Positions 63,734-64,000 of a stretch of DNA of 64,000 bases are shown here, in pieces (the stretch's first letter is position 1; every line of letters begins with the position of its first letter). The DNA comes from Nymphaea colorata (lineage: Eukaryota; Streptophyta; Magnoliopsida; Nymphaeales; Nymphaeaceae), in assembly GCF_008831285.2 (NCBI RefSeq), contig NC_045147.1, positions 16,718,854 through 16,782,853 of the forward strand, read 5' to 3'. Under the pieces are notes generated by a model that was not told the origin of the DNA, searched no databases, and was given only the letters and a program-made list of their open reading frames with translations. A program made the translations under genes and the position numbers.

Positions 63734-64000
63734 GTATGTTTTCTGCCATCGTTTTGTGGGTTTTTTAGCTTAATTTTCTTATTATTCTGGTCATGCTGTG
63801 AACTTTTCCTCCTTTTTTTCATCAGAATAACTGATTTCATTTTCCTGAAAATATTTTTTCACTGTGAATCTTAATGTCCAATGTGCTTTTGTTAATAAAT
63901 AACTAGGTTGCAATGTTGTATTGGGAAAATTATTAAAAAGTGGAGTTACAACAGTCCTGGTTCTCGTGGTTTGTATGTGATAACCTTGTACTGTGTGCCA
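63734..64000 (+). other. Start of the next receptor intron
   Basis: After RNG|GTATGT the remaining 267 bases show no continuation of the receiver domain, so the next exon lies beyond the window. Confidence 0.7.

Noticed and set aside
1-64000. CRISPR arrays, operons, bacterial promoters or phage genes
   Set aside because: Nothing of the kind; intron structure and gene families show plant nuclear DNA.

Overview
This is nuclear DNA of a flowering plant. The genes are split by GT-AG introns, and some introns are several kilobases long. The products are plant-specific: a CHASE-domain cytokinin receptor, a G-box-binding bZIP with a proline-rich N-terminus, and a QALGGH zinc finger with EAR motifs. 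The spacers are AT-rich, full of (TA)n and (GA)n microsatellites, and strewn with transposon debris. I cannot place the species from the sequence alone.

Layout. 1-8.9 kb: DNA topoisomerase I on the minus strand. Ten exons are resolved and the C-terminal catalytic part lies beyond the left edge. A G-rich, quadruplex-prone stretch sits upstream at 10.6-10.8 kb. 11-15.5 kb: decayed repeats, including a DUF4283-type LINE ORF1 remnant and a tandem GAGATAA-rich array. 16.0-16.9 kb: an intronless C2H2/EAR zinc-finger repressor gene on the minus strand. 17-27 kb: AT-rich spacer with microsatellites and no gene I can defend. 27.1-37.05 kb: a complete G-box-binding factor on the minus strand, with 12 coding exons and 403 residues. 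One of its introns is 6.8 kb and has a GC-AG boundary. 38.5-42.8 kb: its upstream region, then spacer.

42.8-53.8 kb is an accessory, transposon-built region. It holds a copia-type TRIM with a tandem extra LTR head, an 836-bp hAT-type element with an 8-bp target duplication, an intron-containing COX11 pseudogene, and a 2-kb palindrome at 50,576-52,580. Each palindrome arm carries a QCR8 (ubiquinol-cytochrome c reductase subunit 8) gene fragment with upstream sequence. The loop carries the start of an S-adenosylmethionine decarboxylase gene, and one arm is split by a MITE at a TAA target. A 0.5-kb repeat flanks this region as two direct copies, and a Ty3/gypsy integrase remnant follows.

53.8-59 kb is spacer with possible retroelement traces. 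59.16-63.73 kb (plus strand) is the 5' two thirds of an AHK4/CRE1-type cytokinin receptor histidine kinase. It is preceded by a 13-codon uORF whose stop overlaps the main start as ATGA, and its receiver domains lie beyond the right edge.

The four main genes are ordinary, apparently independent housekeeping or regulatory genes. The most unusual structure is the palindrome: two inverted captured copies of a respiratory-chain gene fragment around a polyamine-synthesis gene fragment. If transcribed, it would give a hairpin RNA matching two host genes.
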